Source of the DNA: Cristatella mucedo
Lineage: Eukaryota; Bryozoa; Phylactolaemata; Cristatellidae
Length of the DNA: 64,000 bases
Direction of reading: 5' to 3'
Assembly (NCBI GenBank): GCA_009760855.2
Contig: WPIO01000026.1
Span: 4,047,501 to 4,111,500, forward strand
A program made the position numbers and the translations under genes. Every line of letters begins with the position of its first letter. The stretch's first letter is position 1. The notes under the pieces were generated by a model, which was given only the letters and a program-made list of their open reading frames with translations, had not been told where the DNA came from and ran no database searches. Positions 41,739 to 53,051 of the stretch are shown here, piece after piece.

Positions 41739-41954
41739 AGACTTGGACAGCCCACAGACAATAGGCTTTTATACGCTGTCCCCGGGGACATCAGATGGGC
41801 AATGCATGTCGGTATCGGATGGTACTAGACTATAGGGGGGAACCGGAACTGCCACCTGCTGTCTTGGCTCAACTGCTGTTTGAAAGTAACTTTTTAAAAG
41901 ATTGAAGCCGGAAGCAAAAATAATTGAGCTGATTTAGAATCTTGATACTTCTCT

Positions 41955-42083
41955 GGTTCCGCCCAGGGTTAGGGCACTTGGCTTTGACTGATATGGTAGT
42001 TGACTCGAACCTTGAGGCACCCATGAAGCGCCTGGATAGAGTTTAAATTCCCTTAGGGTGCTATGCTAATGAATTAAACGTTA
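41955..42083 (+). mobile_element. tRNA-derived SINE (SINE1), plus copy
   Basis: Plus strand: A-box-like AGGGTTAGGGCACTTGGCTT, B-box-like GTTGACTCGAACCTTGAG, then the L2-like tail GCGCCTGGATAGAGTTTAAA and TTAGGGTGCTATG, ending AATGAATTAAA. Collinear with the copies at 49570 and 50322. Confidence 0.65.
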
Positions 42084-43285
42084 GAGGCTTCAGACTGTCA
42101 ATGCAATGTAGCTTCATAGTGGTCTTGCAACTCGGCTAGTTAAAATGCAACTTAGGGTAATTAAAATGCAACTTAAATTGCAACTAAAATTCGCAAGAGG
42201 GCTTTTTGAGATGCTGACGATCGCCCCTCCCCAAGCAAGAAAGCGCTCAACCTGGACCAAGCAAAAGCAAAAAACTTAAGAAAAGTTATTCTGTTTCGTC
42301 TGAGGAGATTTCTGCTCGGTCAAATCAGGGATGCGTTAAAGAGTGTCATTACATTGTAATCACTAATCACCATCGAAATGCTACGGTATGAGAAAGCTAA
42401 TCTAAACAATGCATCGAGGCGCAGGTTTCCATTGATGTCTCGTTTGTATTACCGCTTTGGAGCAGGCTGCCTAAACACTGTAATCTCAATAAGCCGGCAG
42501 TAATAGTTCACGATTATATTTTCACATATTTTACAGAGGTAACCGTATGTACCTGCTTACATTATGATCGTACGTATTTGGTAAATAGTCAATTGGTGCA
42601 ATTGATACTTAAGAAACTTGAGCTAATATTATGCTTCAAATTGTATACAATTAAAGTCAAGAAAGCGGTAAAGTGGGCATAATTTGCATTACTCTAAAAC
42701 TGTAGGCATTTTAATGGATATTTGATGCACGAGGGCAACCCTGCACCGCTTTGGTAAAATGACACTACGTTTTTCCTCCAGCAATAGCTATGACTTCGGT
42801 CAGGCTGATACCTTATTGGACCTCAAGGTCATCCGGAGTAAGAGTTAAACCCATTGCCTGCACTTGTGAGTTGAAGGGCGAGACCAGGCAGCAGCAGCGA
42901 ACCACTCAGTTTTCAAATTTCAGCACATGTACGCACTGCTGTATTTCTTATACGGTATTTATGACTTACCTGGGCTCTTGGGAAATTCTGGACGCCTTCG
43001 GAATCATGCTGGGCATATATTATAGGTTTAACGTCGCAACGAAAGCGCTTAACGTAAGCATATTTAGTGTATGCTTTAAATTTAGTTTATTGTTTGTTTC
43101 CGATGCCGGGCCAGGTTAGGAAGCTATTAACATTTCAGGACCACAATTGGCTTCTGCAATTCAACGGGCTCAAGGGAAATTTGGAGCCGCTCTGAACTGA
43201 TTAGAGGCCCACAGTTACACTGGTGGTCATCGGCCAGAGCTAAGGACGTTAAGGTGAGGAGCAGAATGCTACAAAATCAACTGAG

Positions 43286-43356
<71 letters not shown>

Positions 43357-44085
43357 GAGAGAGGGGGAAGGCTGCATGAGGTGGGTAGCATGATAGATCC
43401 GCAAGCAACTGGCAAGGGTATTTAGGACCTCATAAAGACACTAGAAGAGCACGAGTCCCAGGCGGACGGATAGAGATCTGCTATGCCAATGAGACCGTAG
43501 GCCTCGTCTAATGCTTGCTGCCCTGTCGGGCGTACGTGTGGCCGGTGGAGAGGATATTCAGTATTTGCAGGCGCCAAGGACGCTGAGGACAAGGATAGCA
43601 TCGGTGCTTGAGATTTCACGAACGCCCGAGCCCTACGTGCAGGCATCGAAACTAGCTTGCCATAGATGGGAAGCCTGATGTCTACGATGCTACGTGGCTG
43701 GACGCATTCAAAGAGCTGGAGATGAAAGTGCTGTCAGAGGTTAACAACGAAACTTACCATCCAGCACTTGATATGCCTGCTGCAGACTCGCATAGTAGCA
43801 GCAGCAGTGGACATGCTCTTTGAGGGCTTTTACCTTTTTATATTCCTTGCACCTGGATGTACTTAAGCTCGCTATGCCTCACATCTACGAGCACATAAAG
43901 TGTGTGCATTCAGAAATGTAAAGGGGTATTCAGTGCTAACGTGCTTCTAACGCCCTTCAGAGAGAGCCTTTTTGGATAATGGCTCTCACCTGCTGAACAC
44001 CAAAACAATCAATGACTATAACAGCTAGACCCTCGTTAATGAATGACGTAGGATTGTGCATGCAAATTCTTTTGGGCAAACACAA
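42084..44085. other. Intergenic; one GA microsatellite
   Basis: No gene is recognised. A 109-codon plus frame (42790-43119) has a hydrophobic stretch but no family motif. A GA array lies at 43289-43352. Confidence 0.4.
43289..43352. repeat. (GA)n microsatellite
   Basis: About 64 bases of GA, followed by degenerate purine sequence. No L2 3' end was seen on either side, unlike the GA arrays at 21.9 and 31 kb. Confidence 0.95.
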
Positions 44086-44129
44086 AACACACAACACAAA
44101 CACAAACACAGGCACGCACGCACGAAGGC

Positions 44130-44174
<45 letters not shown>

Positions 44175-44200
44175 CACGCACACACACGCGCGCACACATA

Positions 44201-44271
<71 letters not shown>

Positions 44272-44281
44272 ACACACACAA
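44086..44281. repeat. (AC)n microsatellite, interrupted
   Basis: About 195 bases of AC-rich repeats with GC and AA interruptions on the left and a purer array on the right (44203-44280). Frames through it are artefacts. Confidence 0.95.
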
Positions 44282-44504
44282 ATGCAATCGTACACGCACA
44301 GGCCGTACACTCAAACTTTGCTGCTGCTGCTCCCTGATGCACTAGCTCATTTGCTGCTGCTCTGCTGGTACCCTCTGGGGTTGGTATTAGTGCTGACGCT
44401 GAGCTCTGCAGAATCACGTTCAGCAGAGCACTGACACTCAACAGTGCTTGCCCATCAGTAGTTGACTAACTGATCACAAGTCGACTAACACGCTTACTCT
44501 CCTG

Positions 44505-44775
44505 TCATGCTCTTTGCATATGCCAGAGAGAAAGCGTGTTAGGCAACTTGTTAGCCGCATTCTGCTGCGCCGTGTCGGCCTTCATATCCAAGCGCCGGAC
44601 GGCTGACACTGATGGAGCAAGTGCCGTGAGAAACAGCTGAGTTCGTAGCTTCCTTTTACGTGTCGTCACGTCGAGGAATGTCGCAAGGTCTGCAGCTACT
44701 GAGCTCCATGCTTCGGATGCATATGAACTGATGGATTCGAGGTTGGTTCGAGTCACAGCCAAACGACTTGGAGTC
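44505..44775 (-). mobile_element. Degraded CR1/L2-group LINE C-terminus
   Basis: The minus frame includes AVTRTNLESISSYASEAWSS and FLDVTTRKRKLRTQLFLTA, the same pattern as the L2 C-terminal block ([30 protein letters not shown]) but clearly a different, older family. Confidence 0.5.
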
Positions 44776-45619
44776 AGAGGAGTGGGTGAGCGTGCAATGC
44801 AAGATCGGTTGAAAAGTCATTTTGGAAAGGTAGAGGCCGTTGCGAGAGTATGAGGAGCGAGTGACTGACCGTTGAATGTTTGTGATTTGTTGATCTCGGA
44901 TACTGCCTTTGAAAAGAGCAGGCGGGGAAGGCTATCGATGATACCGCGTCTTCGACCAAAGAGCACCGTTGAGATACACATTTACTGTCGGTGCACAAAA
45001 AAGCCGGCGTGATGCGATTACAAATCAGCTTCTGTACTCTACTTTCTTTACCGGTAAAACGCGGTGGTAGCGAGCCCAGAGGACAATAAAAGATAAGGAC
45101 CTGGACGATTTAATCTATTTCACGCGGTGCAAATAGCGGGGTATTTACTGGAGCCAATAGCTCCTATCTGGCCATCTTTTGTATTAGGCCTACTCAGGCC
45201 GCTTACAAAACGAGTTCCCTGAAGCACCGAACCGAAATGCGCCGACGAAGGTGCGATGGAAATGCTCGATGACGGTAGAGAATCACCCGGGTAGTGTTTG
45301 CATGCAATGGACGACAGCCACGTGATAGACTTCTAGAGAAGTGGCCAGTTCTCGTCGAGTCTCGCGTGTTTTGAGCAGGGTTCTCAAGCTTCAGTTCAAG
45401 GTAGTTAACACGCGTGACATAATAAGCACAAACATTGAAATGCTTTACACGAGAAAGATGTATGCATACTAGAGACACATCGTCGTTCAATAACCACGAA
45501 GTTTGTGAGTAAAGGGTTATTCAGACGGAACGAGATTACTAAACCACCAGTGTCGATGATTCGGTGTATCATCGAAACTAGACTTTGCCAGTCACAAGTT
45601 AGCAATGCAAATTTTTTAT
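44776..45619. other. Intergenic, nothing recognised
   Basis: Unique sequence up to the LTR element's target site. Short frames on both strands have no recognisable motif. Confidence 0.4.
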
Positions 45620-45624
45620 GCCCA

Positions 45625-46059
45625 TGTGACAGCCCTCCGCACGACCTGTCGTCGGGCTGGGTAGCGCGACCGAGCAACAAGTCTGCTGGCTCCAACACCA
45701 AAACCTTTATTCCATGTAACGCCAGCCAAGCCCAGTCTGCACACACTAGACGGCAGCCGGCGTCGAGGGATCTCCCCCTCCCCTCCTATTGTACTCCCCC
45801 GACCACCCTTATATTCCATGCATGCATTGTTTTTCGCACTGTCGGGCCATAGTTCGTTCCGAACCCGCCCGACAGCTGATGACAGTTTGTGGTAGATTGA
45901 TGTACCCACAGATGACGCCAATGCATGGATTTGGGCAAGACTGCCGAGTCATCATCTGCCCATCCACCGGTCGTGAGCTTGCGGCTGTGTAGGCAGTCTG
46001 AAAGCCCTCCGAGGCCTCCGCCCAGTGCTCGCAGGCTGCAAGCGTCGTGTTCTTCCACA
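45625..46059 (-). repeat. Complete 3' LTR (435 bp)
   Basis: TG...CA-bounded on both strands. On the minus strand it has a TATA-like ATATAA (complement of 45809-45814) and a polyadenylation hexamer AATAAA (complement of 45706-45711), in the order expected for U3-R-U5. Its first 179 bases match 47103-47281 with a modest number of mismatches. Confidence 0.85.
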
Positions 46060-46076
46060 TCCCTCTCCTCCTCGTC
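46060..46076 (-). promoter_or_regulatory. Polypurine tract for plus-strand priming
   Basis: The minus strand reads GACGAGGAGGAGAGGGA immediately before the LTR's TGTGG, the position and composition expected of an LTR-element polypurine tract. Confidence 0.75.
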
Positions 46077-46137
46077 CGGCAACAGACCTGTGGTCTGTTG
46101 TAGCAAGTTGGAGCCGGCCTCTAGTGCGAAGCAGCTG

Positions 46138-47148
46138 CTACGTCACTGCAGTGTCCCATGACCAAGCAGGTTGATCGGTTACCCACTGACCTTGTGGAAC
46201 AGAGTGAGCCAGCCTCATCACTCTGCGACAGGCACTCGGCAGAACCAGCTGGTTTGCTGGCCGTGGGATGACCCGTGCTGTCCATCTCTTATGTATCAGG
46301 TCCCCATCAATCACGAAGCCATGCTTGTTCGGTTCCTGGCTATTTCTGACCAGCCTTTGCACCCGGTCTACTGCATGGTCCGACGCCTGGAGCTTGACTA
46401 ATTGCTCCTGGCTAAGCTCGACAACAGGCTCTGCTGTCTCTCCTGCCGGTCGGGTCTCCAACTCTGTCTGGTGGTTCCGCCTGCATTCCAGTCTCTCCCG
46501 GCGGGTAAGTCTCCTCCATTCGCGCCCGCCATGAAAGATGTCTTCCTCGAATTGGGCCCCAAATAGCAGCTCGGGATTCAAGACCTCCTCCACTGAGGCT
46601 GGCTCGGCTCCTAACTGGAGTGGCAGGGCCACCTCCTGCTCCCCAAGCTCGGCCTGCTGCTCCTCAAGCTTGGCCTTGCTCGGAAATGCCAGCTCTAGGT
46701 ATGCCCGAAGACATTGCTCCAACTTCTCTTGTCTCCGCTCCTGCTCCTCTCGTTGCCATCGCTTCTCGTCCTCCCGTCGCTGCTCCCGCTCCTGTCGTTG
46801 CCGTCGCTTCTCGTCCTGCCGTCGCTGCTCGTCCTGCCGTCGCTTCTCGTCCTGCCGTCGCTGCTCCTTCTCCTCTCCTTGCCGTCGCTTCTCGTCCTCC
46901 CGTCGCTGCTCCCGCTCCTGTCGTTGCCGTCGCTTCTCGTCCTGCCGTCGCTGCTCGTCCTGCCGTCGCTGCTCCTTCTGCTCTCCTTGCCGTCGCTTCT
47001 CGTCCTCCCGTCGCTGCTCCCGCTCCTGTCGTTGCCGTCGCTTCTCGTCCTCCCGTCGCTGCTCCCGCTCCTGTCGTTGCCGTCGCTTCTCGTCCTGCCG
47101 TCGACAGTTTGTGGTAGGTTGATGTACCCACAGATGCCGCCATTGCAT
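46138..47148 (-). CDS. Remnant gag-pol ORF: charged repeats fused to integrase N-terminus
   Basis: A 336-codon frame from the ATG at 47148 (the frame is open upstream to about 47290, inside the LTR). About the first 15 residues come from the LTR remnant. Next come roughly 130 residues of Arg/Glu/Gln-rich repeats (unit like EQRREDEKRRQRQER), predicted coiled coil and typical of some retroelement gags. Then comes an acidic linker (about 160-250), and finally the segment preceding and entering the integrase zinc-binding domain (QEQLVKLQASDHAVDRVQR, DGDLIHKRW, QLVLPSACRRVMRLAHSVPQ). After LAHS the frame leaves the integrase and stops, so HHCC is incomplete. Protease, RT and RNase H are absent. 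It may be translated, but no enzymatic function is expected. A host-captured role is only speculation. Confidence 0.6.
   Translation of the reverse strand: MQWRHLWVHQPTTNCRRQDEKRRQRQEREQRREDEKRRQRQEREQRREDEKRRQGEQKEQRRQDEQRRQDEKRRQRQEREQRREDEKRRQGEEKEQRRQDEKRRQDEQRRQDEKRRQRQEREQRREDEKRWQREEQERRQEKLEQCLRAYLELAFPSKAKLEEQQAELGEQEVALPLQLGAEPASVEEVLNPELLFGAQFEEDIFHGGREWRRLTRRERLECRRNHQTELETRPAGETAEPVVELSQEQLVKLQASDHAVDRVQRLVRNSQEPNKHGFVIDGDLIHKRWTARVIPRPANQLVLPSACRRVMRLAHSVPQGQWVTDQPAWSWDTAVT
46740..47102. repeat. In-frame tandem repeats, 15-codon unit
   Basis: Imperfect tandem units of 45 bp with shorter 30-bp variants keep the reading frame and encode charged heptad-like residues on the minus strand. 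The array expands and contracts in multiples of three. Confidence 0.85.
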
Positions 47149-47281
47149 GGATTTGGGCAGGACTGCCGAGTCATCATCTGCCCATCCACCGGTCCAGAGC
47201 TTGAGGCTGTGCAGGCAGTCTGACAGCCCTCCGAGGCCTCCGCCCAGTGCTCGCAGGCTGCAAGCGTCGTGTTCTTCCACA
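47103..47281 (-). repeat. Truncated 5' LTR (179 bp)
   Basis: Matches 45881-46059 of the complete LTR and begins with the same TGTGGAAG. It is joined at 47102/47103 directly to the repeat-coding region, marking the deletion point. Confidence 0.85.
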
Positions 47282-47286
47282 GCCCA

Positions 47287-49569
47287 GCTTCACTCAGGTC
47301 AAGAAGTACTTGAGGTAAATTACGTTGATTAACGGTCCAAGCTGTAATACTATTTACTGAAGCGAGTAGAATTGGTTTCCATTTAATGCATATTTATGTT
47401 TCAATTGTCAAGTAATACACGGTACATTTTATTTTTCACCCTCGTCTGTAAGTCTAATTTTCGTGAGAAGAATGAAAGCTGATCCTGAGGGAATTAAGAG
47501 CTGGATGCCATGAAACTCGATAAAAAAACCGTTGAAGTCTACTCATTCAAGTTGCTTCTAAGGTTTGAAAGATCGGCTACCTTTTCAAATCAGGAAAACA
47601 CCCTATTTAACTTTCTTTTAGCGTGAGTTATGTCAAAGAACTGCAGCAGTAAGATATGTCAACGTTTAAGAAGATTTTACGTGCACACGTCATTTCAATG
47701 AGCAGTCATACGTAGAAAGCCAAAAAAGCGAAGTCACTGGCTACGATTCCTAATACGATCTGGGATTTGCTTCAGAACCCGCATCACGTTGCTTCATGAG
47801 GTACTATCGGAAACAGTTCAATTCCTTCCCGAGCCCAGCTAAAAATTGTGGACAATCGTTCCGGCACTAAGCGAATAGAAGAAAACGCTCACTAATGTCT
47901 GGAATGCTTTTCCACTCGTTATGAGAAAGCATGGGCTAGGTTTTACTATACCCTCAACCAATGTTGCTGGATGTTGCACTTGAGACTGAATGGAGCACTC
48001 AATGAATTGCTAGGAATTCTTTTGCCATCAGGAGTTTTTTTAGAACCTATGATGAACTGGTCTATTCAAAGGTTATATTAAACCAAAATACGTGTGAAGC
48101 TCCTAAAAACCGTTTGTTTAAGCTTGTAATCCGGTAGCAATGTAGCGGAAAATAGCCCGTGCCTAGATTACACCTGGGTATTTGTTGGCTCAGCCAGAAT
48201 ATTCTCCGGATGGACAAGATGTCCTGGACTAAACTATACCCGGGGTTCAAAATGGACTGGGCCAGAACATATCCCATCAGTTCAGAATATGCATCATCTG
48301 CATGCAGCCACCAAGAATCAAACCTTTTAATTAGAATCAATTATTTTTTTGTAAATGGTTGTTCTACGGAAATTATTCATACAGAGAACATCCGAAAAAG
48401 AACAATATCTGAAAGAACCATGTCTACATTCTGGCATACAATATATTGAATTAAGAACAACAATTTGATCAAGCGAAGCAGTTTTTATAAGCATTCAAAA
48501 CAGGTGTAGTTTCCGTAAAGTCAAAAGTTGCTGGAATTCTATTTAATTTTTACTGAAAGTCACGCAATCGTGAGTTTACAGTTTGATAAAAGGTGAGTTA
48601 AAAATTTACGCAAGTTTTCTCTTCCCTTTAGCGGAGATTACCTTAGCTACCATTTGGTGAACACCGCGTGTAAGAAATTCAACACTGTACGCATTATATA
48701 AGAGAAGATATTAAGAGGTCGTCTCAGCATAGCCAATTTTATATTAAAATTATTATTTCTCAAATAATTTCAAATTTAGTTCTCAACCATAGAAGGCCAT
48801 CTGTATGACCAGCTTACGATATTCTACACTGCAACACAGCAACAGTAACCCTAGTGCATTTATAAATTACCTCCAAAGAAACCAGTGGATGCCGTGTCCA
48901 AGTTCAGACAAAAAGCTAAGCCGTACCTCGGTGAAGGGGTAATGGTAGCAGGGGGTTGGGAGTTACGCCCAGTCTTGCGGGATATAGCTGCCATGACAGC
49001 GCATTTTATGGTTATTCCTCAAAGGCTAATGGAACGATCGGCATACAACGTTTCACAAATGACAGAGATTTCATATTCTATCCTTTGAAGCCACTAAAGC
49101 TGTAATGTTGACCTTCAGATAACTTGTAAGAGTATGGGTCAAGTTTTTAACTGGCATCTAGCTAAACATGGAAACCAAGGTAAATTAACGGATACAATAC
49201 GATGCAGCATAAAAATATGCCAAGTTATTTAAAAGAGGCAGGACGCTCATCTTCCAAATCCCAAGTTCTAATAAAATGAATAATATTTGATATCTCAAAC
49301 TTTGAAGTGCCAGCACTATCAAGTTCAAGGGCACAAAGAACTTTTATAGCCATGCTTACACTTCCCATGACAATTATAAGGAGTTTGGATTTGTTGGGCA
49401 AGTGAGCCCAACTTATATTCTAAAAGTCACTTCAACCAGAGCATTTCTGGCCAAGCTGTAGAATTAAACAGGTATCAAAGGCTGCTGTTGGGATGACAAC
49501 ACTCCTAGAAGACAGTGGATTGTAAAAAAAGCATCAAAACGACGATGAAAACAATATAACTAAATATTA
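47287..49569. other. AT-rich intergenic, nothing recognised
   Basis: About 2.3 kb of AT-rich unique sequence with only short frames. No gene, repeat family or RNA gene is recognised. Confidence 0.5.
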
Positions 49570-49720
49570 TTGATTTGTATAGCAACCTAACAGAACTTAA
49601 TCTCTATTCAGGTGCATCGCATGTGCCGTGTGGCTCGAACCCGCGACCTCGAGCAGACCTTAGTCGGGGTGAGCACCTTAGCCACTGGACCAAAAAAGCC
49701 CGAGTTACTCAGCATGAACA
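49570..49720 (-). mobile_element. tRNA-derived SINE (SINE1), best copy
   Basis: On the minus strand: A box in GTGGCTAAGGTGCTC, an anticodon-like region, B box GGTTCGAGCC within GCGGGTTCGAGCCACACG, then the tail CACCTGAATAGAGATTAAGT and TCTGTTAGGTTGCTATAC ending AATAATA. The tail aligns well with the L2 3' end (GCCTAGAGAGAGATTAAGTT...). Confidence 0.8.
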
Positions 49721-50321
49721 AATTTGGATGTATAACCCCTCTCTAATCAAGCTCGAAATTTAGCAATCTGAAGGCAGCTGAAATTAGTCAGACTTAGCTA
49801 TGGAGCTGATGTGGGCGGCTAGTGAAAGGCCACTTTAGAACACGAAATCTATACGTCGTGCAGATGCAACAGAAGAGATTCTTTCAGAGGTGATCTTGAT
49901 CGTCAAGTGTTCTCATTTTTAATCACACATGCTCAGAAGACCGACAATGTAGAGTACGCAAAGAGGCCACGATCTCAACAATTATTGCTAACACTTAGCT
50001 TCTACTGGTGAGCATCCATGTCCACCTCGGAGTGCAAAGAAGAACAGATTTTTCTGAACTCAGCGACCTCTGCGTGTGCATCCATACTGTCTCAGGCAAA
50101 ACGATTCTCAAAAACATTTCACTCGGAGGTTTGAAGATTGGCAGAGGTCAAAAGTAGTTATCGGGAAGGGCTGTAGATGCAGAATTCTCTGATGAATGGA
50201 CTAAGGCAAAAAGGCATTGCCAGTTGGTGCTGTCCTAGTAAAAGCGTCGGGCTTCCTGAATAACATGGATACAATTTTAGCCTGCACTAGAACTCACGAT
50301 ACACTATGAGATTAATTGAAT

Positions 50322-50452
50322 TTGAATAGAGCCCTAAGATAGCCTAATCTCTATTCAGGCGCTTCACATATGCCACGGGGCTCGAACCCACGATCTCGGC
50401 AATGTCTTAGTCGGGGCAAGCACCTTAACCACTTGGTAAACAAGCTCACTGG
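50322..50452 (-). mobile_element. tRNA-derived SINE (SINE1), minus copy
   Basis: On the minus strand: AAGTGGTTAAGGTGCTTGCC (A-box region), GATCGTGGGTTCGAGCCCCG (B box), tail GCGCCTGAATAGAGATTAGG, TTAGGGCTCTATTC. The head is diverged from the copy at 49570 but collinear. Confidence 0.78.
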
Positions 50453-52884
50453 GTGCTAAAATACCCACTGGAGGTAATTTTACCTACTGCAATTTCCTTT
50501 AAAAAATGAGGTCAGTCTGGGAAACCGTAGCAGTTTAGGTGGTGGACTGATTTCTCACTCGTATTGACAGGCCAACCAGTCCTCGATTGCAGCTAAAGCT
50601 GCTTTTACACTGAGAAAATCTCTTCTTCTGACGAAGTCAGATTTGTCGAGACTTTCATTTCTACTGAATACATCTTACAAAACATGGGTTTCCGAGACAA
50701 CTATTCAATACGTTGGCCTACCGAATCTGCTGCAAGCCTGCAAATAGACAGTTGGAAAGTCAGCACGCTATATTCTCAGCAGACTCCTCGCATGTAGCAA
50801 CGGGTTTATTAAAGGATACCCTGACCAAACTAGAAGGCTGTCTGGAGCGCTATAGTAACCCTTTCTTTATAAAGGCATACTAGATACTACGGAGAGTTCA
50901 CCACAATTTAACACCTGCATCTTTTTATGTGTACCTTAAGTGACTTCTGGAGCTGCTAGCTCAACGTCTCAAAGAATGAGCTCGACAGTACGCCATTTTT
51001 GGGGATTTCTCCAATCATCCCGGCAGGGATCTCGGAAAGCGTGCGGGTAGGTAACACGAGACGACGTATTCGACTATTTAATGCTGCTAGTATCGTAATT
51101 TTGTAAAACAGCTTTGAATAAAATGGCTGCCAATGCAAACGAGGCTGCATTTCGTGGGAATGGCTGTGGATCGCAGAATCGGTCAGATATCGGTAGGCAA
51201 GTAGCTTACTGACGTAAATGCTGTAAGAGAAAATGGCTTCCGCTGCTCGTTGACCTAGCGGTGCTAACGTCTTGGTCGAAGTTGAGGCAATAACGTCGTT
51301 GATTACTTTGAGGCTGCTCAGCTTGGAGAAGGTGGAGACGTATTTCGGCATTGTCGGCACATGCTGACTATCTTGACAGAATTTCACCTTCCTGTCATTT
51401 CTTGCATGGTTGTGTCAGCTAGCCTCAAAGCTTTGTGTGACGAAAGGGAGGCAGCGTCGAAGCGTCTGAATATTCAGACAAGGCTTAAGCGGAGTGGTCG
51501 AAGTTACCTCGAGCCTTCAGTGAGAGTGTAACGCCCATCGTCGCACCACAAGATCAATACCTTTTCCAACTCCATTGGCTCGGTGGCTTCGCCTAGATGA
51601 TGCACCGAGCTAACTCTAGCTTATGGGCTTTGACGTCACTATTGATGAACGAAAACTCCCGCTGTTAGTGCTCGACAAAAGTCGATGTGCTGCATTAAGA
51701 GGTGACCAGTGAGTGCACTTCTCATTGAGCAGCCTTGAGCAAGTCAATAGTGCACACGAGCATAGTTTACCAAACGCTGCTTCGTGGAGGTTGCAAATGC
51801 TCTAAAAACTAACATCGACGTAGCGCTTATCAATATAAAGAACAGGTGCGATGCCGTGCGTGTTAGAAGTGGGAGTCCTGAGTGCATGAGAATCGCTTTT
51901 CTAGCTGATGCGCCATAAGACTTTAAGTGCCTCGCTGTCTCAAGGAGATGACATTGTTATAGTTGTGTCAATAATACCAACTTATGTCATCACGTAATTG
52001 CTTGTCGCAACTCTTGAACACCGGTTCCGGAAACTGAAAGCGTACTTCCAATAAAAACTCCAACCCCACTTCAAGGTCTGCTACGGTCACCCGGTACAAA
52101 AACCTGAAGTGCTTTGAAGTACTGAAAACTCTGAAACCTCAAAAACTGCTCTGAAACCTCAAAGCAGACGTAGGACGAGCGTTGAGCTGGGCTAAAAACT
52201 GATAGCTTTTAAAAATCGAGATAAAGGGACGTGACTGGGGTGTCAGAAACTAAAATTACAGCCGCCTAAGCATCCTTTGACAAAAATGAGTCACCAAGTC
52301 TCCATCACTAGAGTACAAGTAGCTCGTTCCAGGCAGCTGCGAGCTTCCATCTAGAGGCTACAAGGCTAGCTGAGCCTTTTTTTTACAAACTTTTCGGGCC
52401 AGAAGCCTTCTGCTAGAAAGCTCAAGATGTTTTTGTATACAAAAAATCTATTTATTCATATTGAATAGAGTTATTACGAAAATGCCAGCGAGTTACCCAT
52501 TCGTAGTTCTATTTACGATCAAAGTTAGTTCCACTGGATATATCAGTATTCATCAATGGAGATGTTCATATCTTTAGAGCTGCTGAGGAGATTATCTAGA
52601 GTGCTAACGAGCTTTTCAAGGTATAATGACGTTGGCATAGTGCTCTAGACCGTTTCTGCAGAACAAAGCCAACGGTGCTGATTGATGGGCTTACCCAAGT
52701 CTCCCAGGCAAGTGGCCTGCATGGTGCAATATCAGGCTCTACAAATCTGACTTCAAGTTTCTCTTCAAAGACGTCTGAGTACATCAGGGTGGCTTTACTT
52801 TGCTAGAAATGGTCAAAATCTTTTAAGGTAGGTTACACATATTTTGTGACCGAATAGACTCTTGAAAAGCTCTGCTGATTTTGG
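50453..52884. other. Intergenic with one possible decayed ORF
   Basis: No recognised gene. The longest protein-like frame is 50956-51387 (minus), listed separately. Shorter broken frames lie on both sides. A T-rich run lies at about 52377-52385. Confidence 0.4.
50956..51387 (-). pseudogene. Unidentified 143-codon ORF fragment
   Basis: I do not recognise this protein. The minus frame has ordinary composition (STFSKLSSLKVINDVIAST, GQRAAEAIFSYSIYVSKLL, NSRIRRLVLPTRTLSEIP). Upstream the same frame continues past two stops for about 45 codons. The first ATG lies about 12 codons in. This looks like a decayed gene or viral or mobile ORF, but no domain is evident. Confidence 0.25.
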
Positions 52885-52981
52885 AATGCAATGTAACATT
52901 TCTTCGTTTGTAACTCCAAAAAGCCACAAGGAACACGTGGGCGTTACGCAGGAGAGTTTCGTCTAGCAAACTCACAATATA

Positions 52982-53051
<70 letters not shown>

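Larger units (their letters stand above)
45625..47281 (-). mobile_element. Ty3/gypsy-like LTR retrotransposon, internally deleted, with target-site duplications
   Basis: A compact 1657-bp element read on the minus strand. It is flanked by the identical 5-mers GCCCA (45620-45624 and 47282-47286), begins TGTGGAAGAACAC and ends GTCACA. The complete 3' LTR is 45625-46059, with a polypurine tract just before it (complement of 46060-46076). The 5' LTR is represented only by its first 179 bases (47103-47281). What remains inside is a charged gag-like coiled region and the start of integrase. Protease, RT and RNase H, the rest of the 5' LTR and the primer-binding site are missing. Intact duplications show that the losses were internal deletions, before or after insertion. 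Confidence 0.85.

Noticed and set aside
46538..47223. Plus-strand Ser/Arg/Cys-, Ala/Pro- and Leu-rich proteins over the LTR element
   Set aside because: Several plus frames stay open only because of the tandem repeats. The minus frame has the integrase and gag-like signatures and correct LTR polarity.
45881..47281. Tandem gene duplication, since the same 60-residue peptide is encoded twice
   Set aside because: The repeated 179 bases are the two LTR ends of one element, proven by the polypurine tract, the TG/CA ends and the GCCCA duplications.
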